From NCBI GenBank assembly GCA_032717465.1, contig CM064681.1:16617022-16681021 (forward strand): 64,000 nucleotides of DNA, written 5' to 3'. This DNA comes from Coenobita brevimanus (Eukaryota > Arthropoda > Malacostraca > Decapoda > Coenobitidae). The notes under the pieces are model-generated. The model did not search any database and was not told the origin of the DNA. It was given only the letters and a program-made list of their open reading frames with translations. A program made the translations under genes and the position numbers. Of this stretch, positions 12,036 through 24,229 are shown one piece after another (the first letter of the stretch is position 1; each line of letters begins with the position of its first letter).

Positions 12036-12823
12036 GGAGGATAGATTGATTTGACTTGATTAATTTATTACGCCCGAAGGCGACAAACTTATTACAGTGC
12101 CATGCGGCCATATGTAAGGTGAGTACAGCGGAACTCGTGCCACGCAGGACACACTGTCTAGCTATAACAAATTAACACCCACCAAAGTGTGGATGACGCA
12201 TGAGCATAACATCTAGGTTATCATCTTCCAACAAATGTTTACAAGTGTCCAGTAATATGAGTCCGTGTGGTATTAAATCAGAGGCAAGTGGACATTGCAG
12301 ACAATAATGGTCAAGGGTGTTGGCAGTGGGTGCGTCACACAGCTTACAGGAGAAATGAGGTGCGTTGCCCGCCCCAGCCACCTGCCTCACAGGTCGGTAG
12401 CCCAGCATGAGGCGGGCACACACCACGTTATGTCGACGAACCACAAGACCACTGCGACGATATCTACGGGAACGAGGGAGAAAGTGGTCATTACGTTGGA
12501 TAGACGCACTGTGAGCCCTCTCAGCATTTCTACGGTGGAGAATATGGGAGCGGTCTGCTCTGCGTATTATCTGCTTGTAGCAAGTGGGGGGAGGTGTTAG
12601 TAGCATTCACAGCAGGCGGATCCAGTCCACAGGCAGTCCTTGCAAGGAGGTCACCGGTGTTGTTGGCTGTGAGACCAATATGAGAGGGAATCCACAGAAA
12701 GCGCACCACCAGCGAACGATCGCGGGCAGTGGCCAATTAACGGAGTATCTACCTAACGAGGTGTTGATATGCAGGCCTGGGAAAGGAGACAGCATGAAGG
12801 GTCGGCTGTGAGTCACAGATGGG
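12036..12823 (-). pseudogene. 5'-truncated non-LTR retrotransposon, RNase H and C-terminal zinc-knuckle part
   Basis: On the minus strand a first frame reads FLWIPSHIGLTANN followed by GDLLAR, the distal part of an RNase H domain, near 12690. After a frame change the protein continues to the end at about 12172 with CARLMLGYRP, then CKLCDAP...DHYCLQCP, the Cys/His cluster typical of the C-terminus of RNase H-bearing non-LTR elements. The reverse transcriptase is absent. The 3' end runs to about 12036 with an A/T-rich TTGATTTGACTTGATT tail. The piece sits inside the 32-bp minisatellite, so it inserted after the array formed. It is dead. Confidence 0.75.
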
Positions 12824-13440
12824 GAGGATGGATGGACGGGTGGAAGGAAGGAAGGGAGGATGGATGGACAGGTGGAAGTAAGGAAGGAAGGATGGATGGA
12901 CAGGTGGAAGGAAGGAAGGGAGGATGGATGGACAGGTGGAAAGAAGGAGGAGAGGATGGATGAATGGACAGATGGAAGGAAGGAAGGGAGGATGGATGGA
13001 CGGGTGGAAAGAAGGAAGAGAGGATGGATGAATGGACAGATGGAAGGAAGGAAGGGAGGATGGATGGTTGGACAGGTGGAAGGAAGGAAGGGAGGATGGA
13101 TGGACAGGTGGAAGGAAGGAAGGGATGAAGGATGGATGGACAGGTGGAAGGAAGGAAGGGAGGATGGATGGATGGACAGGTGGAAGGAAGGAAAGGAGGA
13201 TGGATGGACAGGTGGAAGGAAGGAGGGGAGGATGGAATGAAGGAAGGAAGGAAGGAAGGGAGGATGGATGGATGGATGAATGAATTGGTGATTATATGGA
13301 TAATAAAAGGATGGGTGGACTGGTGGATGGATGGATGGATTGTTGAATGAACTAATGGATGGAATAATGAATGGATGGATGGCTTGACAGATGTCCATTG
13401 GTGGGCAGATGGACGGATGAACAGATGAATGGATAGAAAG

Positions 13441-13895
13441 ATGGAAGAATTGATAGAAGATGGACTGACTTAAGAGAGCTGATCATTTCTCTAATCACGT
13501 TGGGAGGACGATATAACAGTATGATCATATCATCTGCCTAACTTTCAGCAGACGATCAGTTGGGATATAAGCACTTTTCTTACGAAGTCATGTTTGTTAA
13601 CCGCTTTATTACGATACTGCCTTTTTATGACCATATTCTTGCTGCTGTCAGACGATTGTATTCAACTTGGAAAAGACATTAGCTGGAGTCAACCCCTTCA
13701 GTACAAAATGTCTTCCCAAACTTGCTTTAAATCGCCTGGAAATAGCGAAGATATAATTTAGCATTCGTTTTTGGCTTAAAAAGGTTATAAAAGCACACAT
13801 GCAGGCTCTTCTCTGTTGACCTTTTTCGTTTTCTTCCTTTGCCAATTTTTGTCTTCAACCATTTTGTTATAACTTGTCTTTTGCCCTTTTTCCTT
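13441..13895. other. No recognisable feature
   Basis: Unique-looking sequence; near 13820-13890 T-rich words (TTTTTGTCTTC) resemble the degenerate repeat at 14.47-14.69 kb. Confidence 0.45.
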
Positions 13896-13991
13896 ATATA
13901 TATATAGATAGATAGATAGATAGATAGATAGACAGATAGATAGATAGATAGATATAGATATAGATATAGATAGATAGATAGATAGATACAA

Positions 13992-14022
<31 letters not shown>
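13896..14022. repeat. GATA and CA microsatellites
   Basis: (TA)n then (GATA)n with GACA and ATAGAT variants at about 13897-13988, followed by (CA)n to about 14018. Confidence 0.93.
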
Positions 14023-14023
<1 letters not shown>

Positions 14024-14221
14024 GTATATAGTAGGTGGTGGCGACCATCATCCATTCACTTGATGTAGTGCTGCCTACTTCTTCCTTAGCCCTTGTCAGT
14101 CTTTTTCTGTGCCTGCCCTCTTTTCTTCCTATTTCTCCCATCTTTCCTGTCATTTTTAGTGTTTTTCTTTCCTTTACAGGTGGCTTTACACTGAGTGTAA
14201 GCCAAGAAACCATTTACAGCG

Positions 14222-14700
<479 letters not shown>

Positions 14701-15114
14701 ATTTTCATCTAGGCCCGAATTTCTACATCTTCCTGTACGTTAAATATGTTGTCTATAAAATACCAGAAAGTCATGTAGTCTAAACTTTTAATGGTCTTTG
14801 GCTCCTATGACTCACTTTCAGCTGTATAAGTTCGTCTGACATAAGCTGGAATAGAATACTTGATTTGTCCCGACCATTAGAGGGTTAGTGGTGCTAGTAT
14901 TAACACACTCAGGTTCCCATCACTCTCTCAGCTGAATGAAATCATCTGGTGTTTGTTGGAAGAGAATACTAGAATCATCGCGATCAAGAGTGGACTACTG
15001 TGGACTAGTCTTTTTTAAAACAAGCTTGATCAAACAGTACGGTAACCTTTTGTGGGCATTTCATATTAACTTCTCGAGATTAAGCTTATGTTGAGTGAGA
15101 GGCCACAAGGGACT

Positions 15115-15530
15115 GATAAATTCGCAAGAGCCAATCGATTTTCGGCACCCAATCAATTTTCAGGGTCCAAACAGCACTGAATACCAACCAATTCTCAGCA
15201 CTCGCTCAGCCCCCAGCATCAACCATATTCTGAACAACCATTCATTTTTTAGCACCCGATCATTTTCCAGCATCCAGCCAGTTCTCAGGACTCATTCACT
15301 TCACACCACCCTATTAGTTCTCAGCACCTGATCAGTTCTCGGCATTAAATCAATTCTCAGCATAATTTAGTTTTCAGCGCCGAACCGCTTCCTAGCACCT
15401 GATCAATTCTCAGTACCAGATAATTTCTTAGGATCATTTCACAACATCCGAATAATTCTAAGTGTCCAAAAAAGTCTTAGCACTCAGTCAGTTCTCAGCT
15501 TCCCGTCAATTCTCAGCACTCGGTCTTCTG
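15115..15530. repeat. Degenerate minisatellite, unit about 20-22 bp
   Basis: Heavily diverged copies of a unit close to CACCTGATCAATTCTCAG across about 400 bases (TTCTCAGCA appears repeatedly). 14700-15115 shows no feature. Confidence 0.7.
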
Positions 15531-15837
15531 CCATTCAATGAATTTTCTTTTTTTTCGTTATTCTCCAACATCATGTACATTCTATTTTTTTTTTTTTTAA
15601 TGGTAAGGGTTATTCCTTCTTGATTTCTTTAGAATAATGTAAAAACTAGATGACTGCGCAACGTGGTGCATAAATCAATAACTATATGGGTAAATAGAAA
15701 CACACACACACACACACACACACACTCACGACCTTTGTCCTATAATCTAAGAATATCTGCATATCCTTCCTCAGGTGGTGATAGACGCTACTCACCCCCT
15801 TCAGCCCTAGTGAACCTCGGAGCTGACGCACCTAACC

Positions 15838-15969
15838 ATGAACTTGACCCGCCGCTGCATCAGGCTTGCCCTGGATGAGGTAAGGCGGAAGTTAAGGGTC
15901 ATGTTGAACCCCACTGAGCCCAGGGATGCCCATTACATTTTATTCTTGTTATCTGACGATTTTATTTAG
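15838..15969 (+). CDS. Possible small exon or short frame, unrecognised
   Basis: A polypyrimidine-AG acceptor-like site (TCCTTCCTCAG) precedes 15776, and GATGAG|GTAAGG near 15877-15882 looks like a donor. The ATG at 15838 has A at -3 and opens MNLTRRCIRLALDE up to the donor; without splicing it continues to a stop at 15967-15969, 43 residues. The GC content of 15780-15880 exceeds its surroundings. No family is recognised and a chance match is quite possible. A CA microsatellite lies just upstream at 15701-15724. Confidence 0.2.
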   Translation: MNLTRRCIRLALDEVRRKLRVMLNPTEPRDAHYILFLLSDDFI

Positions 15970-16412
15970 ATCCACCTTTATAATTTAATTAACAGCAGAC
16001 GTTTTTATTTATCTGAGGCAGAGTCATGGAGATATTGAAAGTTTTAACCAGCTGAGCTCTACCGTGCTTTTTTTTTTTTTTTTTTTTTTAATTCATGCTG
16101 TCTCTTTTTTTTTTTTTAAAGATTTTCGAACTGTAGGTGTTACATGTAGCTTAATACCTTATAGTTTTACTCAGCTCAGGGTAAATTTTTCTAGCTAGAG
16201 GGGTTTGACGTAGGTTAATAAACCCCTTCAATACGGGAGGCTTTTAAGAAGTGGATCGATACTTCCAGGTAAGGAGAAAAATAAACTAAAATGATGTCAC
16301 CTGGATTAGCCTACCTAATAATGTTTACCCAGAGTAACTAAAGAAGATGTCACAAGGATTAATTAACAATGACGTCACCCGGATTAACTGAAAATGCCGT
16401 CACTCGAATTAG
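15970..16412. other. No gene; T runs
   Basis: T runs at about 16068-16091 and 16108-16118. GATGTCAC/GACGTCAC words recur at 16293, 16347, 16371 and 16395 about every 24-54 bases, hinting at a decayed tandem repeat. Confidence 0.4.
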
Positions 16413-17628
16413 CTTTTTTTTTTTTTTTTTAATGCGAGGAAGAAGGAACCAAAGGCCATGAGCCCGCAGTAACAGTTCCCCCCAAGAAAAAAAACAAAAT
16501 ACAATAGAGAGCCAAATTCAAGATCCGATTATTTTGAGATGCCTGGACACACTGCGTTTGTAAGGCTGGAGATCATAGGCAGCAGGAAATACAGACAGAG
16601 GGAGACAGTTCCAGAGGTGACCTGTTGCATAAATGAAAGACTGGGAGTAACGGTTAACTCTTCCATTAGAGAATTGGACAGAAAAGGGATGAGAGTTTGC
16701 TGCCAGACGGGTGCTACGCGCCCGTTGTAGAGGTGGAGGAATGCAAGCAAACAGTTCAGAGGAGCAGTGACCATTAAACTAGCGATAGAAAAGAGATAAA
16801 GATGCAACAGTGAGGCGAAGAGACAGAGGTTGAAGGGAGTCAGTAAGAGGAGGAGAGTTAATGAGACGAAAAGACTTTGACTCCACCCTATTGAGAAGAG
16901 CTGTATGTTGGGAGCCTCCCCACACATGAGAGTTGTACTCCATACAGGGGCGGATAAAACCCCTGTATAGAGTCAACAATTGTGCAGGGGTAAAGAAAGA
17001 GCGGAGTTGGCTTAGCACACCCAATCTCTTGGTAGCAGATTTTACAAAAGATGTAATATGATCTTTCCAAGATAAGTCCTGAGTAAATGAAACCCTAAGC
17101 ATGTTCAAGGATGATGCAGGATTAAGCTTGAATATTATTAAACATTAGTATACACCTGTGGAAAATTTTGTCGGGTTGATAGGTGTAAGAACTGGAGTCT
17201 TAGATGCAATAAAAACAACCATATTATTTTTACCCTAGTCAGAGATATTGGCTGATTAAGTCAGACATTAAGTGTGCCATAGCCTCATCCCTTGTTTGCT
17301 GAAGTAACTGCTGAGATGGGCGTTGCGGGAACCGAATGGACAGGTGAAGGGTGGAATCATCAGCGTATGAGTGGATAGGGTTAGATGTACAGCTTAGAAG
17401 ATCATTGATGAATAAAAGGAAGAGAGTTGGTGATAGGAGAGATAATTGAGAAACACCACTGTTGATAGATCTAGAAGAAGAACGATGGCTGTCTAAGCAA
17501 CAGCAGGCTATAGAACGACCAGAAAGGAAGCTAGGAGATGAAGGCACAGATAGAAGGATAGAAGCCGTAGGAGGACAGTTTGGAAATTAAAGATTTATGC
17601 CAGACTCGACTGAAAGCCTTAGAGATGT
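16413..17628 (-). mobile_element. CR1/Jockey-group non-LTR retrotransposon, cut by assembly gap
   Basis: The same family as 2821-5275: a 3' poly(A) tail (T run 16413-16431), the C-terminal domain including SLFYR, YNSHVWGG and LRVSFTQDLSWKDHITSF, then the RT with SYADDSTLHLS near 17370 and FDRVWH-like sequence at 17600. The copy runs straight into the N gap, so its 5' part is missing. Several frameshifts and stops are present. Repeats of this kind are a likely reason the assembly broke here. Confidence 0.85.
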
Positions 17629-17728
17629 NNNNNNNNNNNNNNNNNNNNNNNNNNNNNNNNNNNNNNNNNNNNNNNNNNNNNNNNNNNNNNNNNNNNNNNN
17701 NNNNNNNNNNNNNNNNNNNNNNNNNNNN
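17629..17728. other. Assembly gap of exactly 100 N
   Basis: One hundred N, the customary placeholder for a gap of unknown size. The left side is inside a CR1-like element; 17729-17885 on the right holds nothing recognisable. Confidence 0.99.
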
Positions 17729-17885
17729 ATAATAATTTGATCAATGTACCATTTTTGAATTCACTTAAAATTATTTCAGAATAGGAGAATTATTCCCAAG
17801 TATTTCCTTTTGATAAAAGTAATATAATAATAATCTGCAAGTTCAGTATATAATGGAAGGATATAAATTTTTATCACAACACATG

Positions 17886-19083
17886 AATGCATCCATTGAT
17901 TATGGACTATTTAATCTTTTCTCTTTTTCCTGCAGAAAATGCTTCCTCCAAACATACAGCTCACCTTCAAGTTTCGATCTTAGAGTACGTAGGTCACTCC
18001 TTAGAAGACTGCAATATCGGCTGCAGTAACATATTCTTTCCATTCAGTAATCTCAGAGAGCACGTCTTCCAGCTTAAGTAAGCTTTGACAGAATAGGAGT
18101 ACACTTTCATGCCTTTTTACCCATCTTGTTTCACATAAGCCTGTTAGTTGACGTCCAAGAGTCTTTCTAAGAACATGATTTATTTTTGAGGACGCAGAGA
18201 AAAAGCTAATGACTTCCTTCATGACACCTACTGTACTTCTGACTGCCTGCATTTTTGATGACCTAGAGATGGAGAGGTTTAAGGAATGACTGAAACATGG
18301 ACATTGTACCGCATGAGGAGCTACAACTTACCCAGTAGCAACAGTTGCACATACTTTAGACACCAGAACTGAACATCCGTCAGTTGTAATTCCGACACAG
18401 TGTACTGGGTCCAATGAATTTTCTCTCAGTATCTGCAGACAAGCTTTCCCAGTGTCTTCTCCGGTTAGGGAGGGCTCTTGTGTAGTCTCTTCTTTGATAT
18501 TTGTCTGCATGCGAGGGTCTATGAATCCAACAAAATCTTCCCCAACTGATCTTGATTGAATATCTATGTAATGCAAAACAATGCTCAACAGCGACTGATG
18601 GGCAATATATGTAGTCTCATCAAATATGGTGCTATTACATAGAGTCCTGACTGGCAGACTGTCTCAGATATTACAAACAGTATTTTCCACAACACTTGAT
18701 TATCTCATTTTGTACAGTTTAGTTTATGTATGTTGCTCGTGCACTTGATGAACTTAGATGTTTGTCCCCAGCTCTAACATGAATTCACAGCAATTCGCTA
18801 ATTGTTGTCAGCATCAGATCGCATGAGGCATCATCTCTATGTCCACAAAATGGAATGTTTTGACGGCGCAGAAAGATGACTATATAAAGTATTGGCTTTA
18901 ATCTCTCCCTGTTCTCTTGTACTCGAGTGAATCTGTGAGTGCTGATCTGATTTTGTACATCCAGTTCTTGGTTTTGGTAAGTCTGTAAAAAATCTACAGC
19001 AGCACTTACAGCATCTTTGTGATGACTTTTATTCCGGTGTGATTCTAAGTCTCCGTCCTTACCAAGGAGTTTTGCGTATTTCC

Positions 19084-19114
<31 letters not shown>

Positions 19115-19242
19115 TTCTGTGACAAGTTTCTTCATGAGTTCATTGTTTTGATATCCACCAACTTTCCCTGCTACAAACAGTGGATAATACTTAAAACGGA
19201 GACCTTCATGAGAAAAGGAATATACTGTTACATCCCTGTCCC
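17886..19242 (-). pseudogene. hAT-like (ZMYM1-type, DUF4371) transposase, C-terminal part
   Basis: On the minus strand, from the gypsy border: VYSFSHEGLRFKYYPLF, KHxxLxxHRNKSHHKDA-like sequence, FLRRQNIPFCGHRDD, then VGFIDPR...CVGITTDGCSVLVS, and TRWVKRHESVLLFCQSL...LEDVLSEITEW. These are the landmarks of the hAT-type transposase family that also gave rise to ZMYM1-like proteins: the QNIPFxGHRDD block, the TDGCSVM block and the RW helix. An A run at 19084-19112 has inserted into the frame, and stops and frameshifts separate the blocks. The C-terminal dimerisation region is not visible before the gap. Its N-terminal part lies at 26413-26880, on the other side of the gypsy element. Confidence 0.75.
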
Positions 19243-20099
19243 ACACTGCCACAGGATCCAACAGCAGGAGTACAGTAGAAGAAGGACGTTGCCCAGTAAG
19301 TTGTTCTTCCTAGAGGCAGCCTTTCAGTGTACAACAACACAGATCAGCACAGGCGTTGAATGTACAGTAAACAAGCTTCTTAAGTTCAATTACTTTATTT
19401 TCCAAATAATTATATTTACTGCTTGCCACCTACTCTTTACTGTGTACCCCCTCCACAATATGTCTACCCCCGATGTATATATGTCCCCCCCCCCCAATGC
19501 ATACATGCCCCCACTAATCTTGCTTGGTCAGCATGCTTTCCCACGCCTGAAGACGGCGTTATTGCATCATTTGATATCAGGCAGCCGAGAAGGGCAGACT
19601 ATTTTACTGTGAGCTTGTAATAAACTCCTTATCTAGCTGTTTGTACACGGAGTTTCTATTACCAAAGTATTGCAAGCTACAACTGTTTCCACAAGTACGA
19701 GAGCTATACAATATGCACTGACACTCAACTGACACTGAACTAAACTCAAACTGAACTGAAAACCTCTAGTACCTTCCTCATACTTATATAAGCGTCCTGC
19801 ATACTAGAATTATCTACTACATTCTCGGAGAACACAGAGACATTCAAAACATGCAGTTTTCTTAACTGCATAACAATTATTTAGCATACTAACTGAGATA
19901 AAATTACATAATTTAACAAACAATCACATAATTAAAACATTATAGAGAAAAAGAGCACAAAAGTTAATGTCTAACTTTAAATAATACCTCCAGTCACAAA
20001 TAGTAGGCTAACTGGCAACTCTGACACATAGCAAAAAAAAATCGAGAATCGTCGGTAATAATCCAGCACTACCTAACTAGCATATTCTGCTTCCCAACA
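19243..20099 (-). repeat. 3' LTR of the gypsy element (with nested insertion)
   Basis: Matches 25780-26412: GTTGTTCTTCCTAGAGGCAGC, TCAGCACAGGC, CAGCACTACCTAACTAGCA are shared. In element orientation it begins TGTTGGGAAG at 20099. It is longer than the 5' LTR because of a 239-bp insertion at 19443-19681. Confidence 0.88.
19443..19681. mobile_element. Probable solo LTR nested in the 3' LTR
   Basis: An extra 239 bp starting TGTACCCCCT and ending AAGCTACA, flanked by direct ACTG on both sides (19439-19442 and 19682-19685); the 5' LTR has a single uninterrupted copy of the site. An AATAAA signal lies near 19618. The TG...CA ends, 4-bp duplication and size fit a solo LTR of an unrelated LTR element. 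No coding capacity. Confidence 0.55.
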
Positions 20100-20118
20100 C
20101 TATCCCCTCCCTAGTCCT
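20100..20118 (-). promoter_or_regulatory. Polypurine tract of the gypsy element
   Basis: On the minus strand AAGGACTAGGGAGGGGATAG lies immediately before the TGTTGG start of the 3' LTR, the position expected for the plus-strand primer. Confidence 0.65.
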
Positions 20119-20374
20119 TTGTCGTCCTGACAAAACTACACAATGTATACACAGTTAACCCTTAACCCACACTAAACATTTAGTATTATACATAAAATAA
20201 TCCTTCAACATATCAGGTCATATCCTATGCCGTTTCCGACAATGTCCCTGCTCCTCCACACAGTCTTGCTTTTTATCGTTTTTTTTTTTTTTAATATATA
20301 TTTTGACTTTCTTTTAATTTTATATTTGGCGGCATATGACCTCTGCTGTTGCACCGCCATGTTAAATTTTCATT

Positions 20375-21761
20375 CATTCATTCATTCATTCCTCCACACA
20401 GTCCACTTGTCCTCTTCCTGATGCACTTCATCCCTCGAGAAACTGTCACCATCCTCTTGGACTTCAGCTCCTTGGCCCTCCTCAACATCCTTAGCTGCAG
20501 GAGAGCACGATTTCTCAGAGACGTCCAAGCTGTACTTCCTGGCCCATGGATTCGCGTGCATCACCTTTGGGCGAGAGTTCCTGCCTCCCCGAATCTGGTA
20601 CGTTACGTCTGATAGGTAGTCCAACACAGTGTAAGGCCCATCTCATAGCTCTGCAGCTTCAGTCTGTCCCTTCTTCCACTGAGGATTGTATAACCAAACA
20701 TTGTCACCATCCTTGCAGCTTACCTCACGTGCCTTGGCATCATACTTGCACTTCATCATTTCACCAGAAAACTTGAGAGCTTCTGGGCTCTGATGATGTG
20801 CCTCAGCCAGCATTTCCCGAAGATGCTTCGCATAGCTGGAGGTGTCTGTAGGCAGATCCTCACCAGGTGGTCTTCCCATTAACAAGTCAACAGGTAAACA
20901 TAATTTGTGGTCCAGCATCAGTTTTCCAGGAGTGTACCTGATAGACTCGTGGGATCCAGACCGATATGCCATCAGCAACGCAAGTAATTTCTAGTCCCAT
21001 TCCTTTTGTCCCTCTATGCAGTACTTGGCCAGTTCTTGTTCCAGAGTCCATTTGAATTTCTCCACCATCCCATTTAACTGTGGCCTTAGTGGAGTCGTCC
21101 TGGTCTTCTTGATCCCCAGTAACTTGCAGCACTCACAGAACACAGCAGATTCGAAATTTCTACCTTGGTCTGAATGTAGCTCTTGTGTCATTCCGAAATA
21201 ACAGACAAACTGGTCAACCCACACTTGAGCAACAGTCGCAGCCTCTTGATCATGGATGGCATAGATTTCTGGCCACTTTTTGAAGTAGTCCATGGTGACC
21301 CATATATACCAGTTTCCTCTTTCAGTGAGTGGCAAAGGTCCAGCAATGTCCAATGCGAATCTTTCCATTAGTGTACCTACTTGATACTGATGAAGAGGGG
21401 TGCAACCACGTTTCTTGGGTCCCTTCTTGGCACAACATTCATCACAGGCCCGACACCACTCTTCAACATCCTGATGCATGCCAGTCCAGTAGAACCTCTG
21501 TCGCAGCTGGCTTAGAGTTTTCTTCACTCCCAGGTGCCCACAAGTGATCTGGTTATGAGACTCATTCAAAATCTCAGACCAATTTTCTTCAGAACCGCCA
21601 GTTGCCAATACTTTCTGAGGCCATCGGTTCTCTCCCACTGATGCTTCAGTAGTCCGTTCTTCAAACAAAGAAGGTCCCAGTGACTCCAGTAGCTCTTTGT
21701 CGCAGGGGCGAACCTGGGAACCTCTTTCCAAGATGGTCGTACTGTACTCTGCTGCAGCCAC
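20375..21761 (-). pseudogene. Gypsy integrase with C-terminal domain
   Basis: The HHCC zinc domain is present (GHLGVKKTLSQLRQRFYW, then CRACDECC). The catalytic core has LDIAGPLP (first Asp), ELHSDQGRNFES (second Asp) and NGMVEKFK (Glu). The core frame runs 21761-20991; a frame change leads to 20978-20643 with YTPGKLMLDH and DNVWLYNPQWKKG, then 20627-20382 with a YQIRGGRNSRPKVMHANPW segment like the end of a gypsy integrase. From about 20221 to 20400 there is also a piece ending in CATT repeats that may be a separate short insertion. Confidence 0.85.
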
Positions 21762-23365
21762 TCTAGCACTGGTTGTAAATCTGCATCCTCTATCTGCATC
21801 CTCTTCAAGTCTTCTTCAGCTGGCACTGGCCCTATCATGGTAGTACAGCTGCATTTCTTACCAGAATCTTTGTTTTTCCCATACTGTCGGCAGTTTGGCT
21901 GATGACTCAGGCTCTCAGCATTGCCATGTACCCACCCAGGATGGTGCTGCACCTCACGGTTGTGCCGGTCCAGCTTCCAGAGCCAGCATGCAAATTGTCC
22001 TTCCGGATTCTTTGATGTCTTCAGGCACTTGAGTGACAGATAGTCTACCCTGATGATGAAGTAGGACCCATGAAAGTAGGGATGGAAGAAATCAAGGCTC
22101 GTCACCATTGCCAAGAGCTCCTTATGGGTAAGTAGTTCCACTCTGGTGGGCTGAGCTTTTTGCTGTCATACTCCACCACATACTCTTTTTCATCCTTCTT
22201 CTGTGACAGGACTCCACCAGTACCATTGTCACTAGCGTCACAGTCCAGGATAAATGGCTGACTCTGATCTGGGTATGGCAACACTGGAAGGCTAGCCAAC
22301 GCATGCATGAGTTCGTTAAAGGGTTTCTGAATCACTGCCGTCCACACAAACCTCTGCCTCTTCCCAAGATACTTGTGCAGAGGTTCAGCCCTCATTGGAA
22401 AGTCCTTGACAAAACGCCAATAGCAAGCATACAATCCCAGGAAACTCCATAGCTCCTTTACACAAGTTGGAACCTGCCAGTTTTTCACAGCTGCTACCTT
22501 TTCCGGATCAGTACAGATGCTGCCCTCGCCTAGAATGTGTCCCAGGTATTTCACTTCCTTCTGAAACAAGTAGCACTTCTTGGGATTCAGCTTGAGATGA
22601 GCTGCTCGAATCCTGTTGAGCACCTCTGACAGCCTCTCCAATTCCTGGTCAAAAGTCAGTCTAAATACAGTTACATTGTCCAGATAGATGAGAGCCATCC
22701 GCCAGTGCAGGCGTTCCAATACATGATCCATGATGCGAAAAGCTAGGTGGGGCATTGCACAGGTCAAATGGGACCACTTTAAACTGCCATAAACACTGCC
22801 CATATGAAAAGGCTGTTTTCTCCTTGTCCTTCTCTACAACCTTGACCTGGTGGTATCCTGCTTTCATATCTAGGGTGAAGAAGCACTTGGCACCTGTCAG
22901 CATCCAGGGTGGCATTAATCCTTGGCAAGGGGTATGCATCCTTCACTGTCACTTCATTCAGGGCTCGATAATCCACACAACACCATACCGAGCCATACTT
23001 CTTCCTTGCCAGAACCACTGCTGATGCCCAAGGACTTTTCCTATCGCTCCTTGACTTTGAAGATTCTCCATCACCTTTGCCATTATTTGCTGTTGAGCTG
23101 GCGCCATCCTCCATGCTGGCTGTTTAATCGGGATGTGATCCCAGGTGTCTATACAATGCTCCACCAGATCAGTGCACCCCAGATGTAGGTCCCCAAAGGA
23201 AAAGACATTAGCAAACTTCATCAGCAGCTGCCTCAACTGCAGCGCTTGTGAGTCATCTAGGTATTGGCAACTTCTTGAAAATAGGTCTTGTAAGTGGTCT
23301 GGCTGATACCCATCTTCTTTGACTACACTCACTCCTTTTACAGGCCTTCCTCTGATGCCATTCAC
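21762..23365 (-). pseudogene. Gypsy reverse transcriptase and RNase H
   Basis: The RT begins near 23130 and shows CVDYRALNEVTVKDAYPLPRI, FFTLDMKAGYHQVKV, EKTAFSY and the catalytic block, here YLDN instead of YLDD (about 22685), so the second catalytic Asp is lost. The thumb KKCYLFQKEVKYLGHIL follows. RNase H starts with ILDCDASDNGTGGVLSQ (near 22250). The frame shifts at least twice in the RT (about 23115 and 22800). The change at YLDD alone would abolish polymerase activity. Confidence 0.85.
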
Positions 23366-23502
23366 GGTCCACTGCCTGGCACAGTCTCACAATTTCTTCT
23401 TTGTTGATCTGTGGCAAACAGGAGAATTTGACCACAACTACCGGCACATCATTAGCACCTGTTCAGAGTTCTCCCCACTATCACTCTGGTCTTCGTCTTT
23501 CA

Positions 23503-24010
23503 CTACACTTCAGGCTTCACTACTCCTAGACAGCTGTCAAAAGAGCCACTCACCTTGCACTGGAGCAATAGTTCTGATTTTGGGGGTATAACTGTAGTGT
23601 GGTGCATCCTCACCTCACCACCAGAACTAGTATGTCTCCCTGTTGTGACGTGAACCGACTTTCCTCGAACCTTCAGCTTCGTGGAATAGAAGTCCAGCTC
23701 CCATTCCATGCACATCAGATAGTCCAGATCAAGAAGGCAAGGATCGTCCATCTCGGCTACATAAACTGGAAGCGTTGCCTCTTGCCCTACCAATTCAGTC
23801 CTGACATCCAAGGGTCCCCTCAGTTCTGTGTACTGCCCAGTTACGCCACACAATTTTTCTGATGACTCAGGCAGCTACTGATGATATAACACATCAGGCC
23901 TCACGAAAGTCTGTTATGAGTTTGAATCAATCACCAGGGAACACTTCTTGCTGTCTGTTCTTCTGTCAACTCGCATACTGTCGATTGCAGTTCTCGTGCA
24001 TTTTCTCAGT
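23503..24010 (-). pseudogene. Gypsy aspartic protease region, active site degenerate
   Basis: Near 23930-23970 the minus strand reads VIDSNS, a stop, then QTFVRPDVL; the family motif is DSG or DTG followed by TFVRPDV, so the catalytic loop is altered and interrupted. Downstream, YVAEMDDPCLLDLDYL matches the distal protease region, leading into the linker before the RT. Confidence 0.6.
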
Positions 24011-24229
24011 GGTGGGGTTGCTTGGGAAAAGCCGGCTGGTGGTTGCCCATTAACACCAGCCTCCACTAATTTTCCTCTTCTCTCTGGTCTTCCACGTCCT
24101 TCTTCTTATCCTCCTTTTTCTTTTTGGACTCTCAGAACTGAAGTGTGCCACCTCACTGCATGTCCAACACCCTTTTGTTACAATTGTAGATTTCCTGCAC
24201 TGCTCTGTTCTTGCTTCTTCTTCCATTTG

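Larger units (their letters stand above)
11165..13290. repeat. 32-bp minisatellite array interrupted by two insertions
   Basis: The unit is 32 bp, close to GATGGATGGACAGGTGG followed by AAGGAAGGAAGGGAG; I measured the period between 11347 and 11379. Because 32 is not a multiple of three, open frames run through all phases and give spurious proteins of up to about 260 residues on both strands. Three blocks, 11165-11815, 11986-12035 and about 12824-13290, are separated by a SINE and a non-LTR fragment. Units lose or gain GGAT and GGAA steps. From 13290 to about 13440 it decays into plain GGAT repeats. Confidence 0.92.

Noticed and set aside
12607..13398. 263-codon minus-strand frame
   Set aside because: Same minisatellite artefact running into a retrotransposon fragment.
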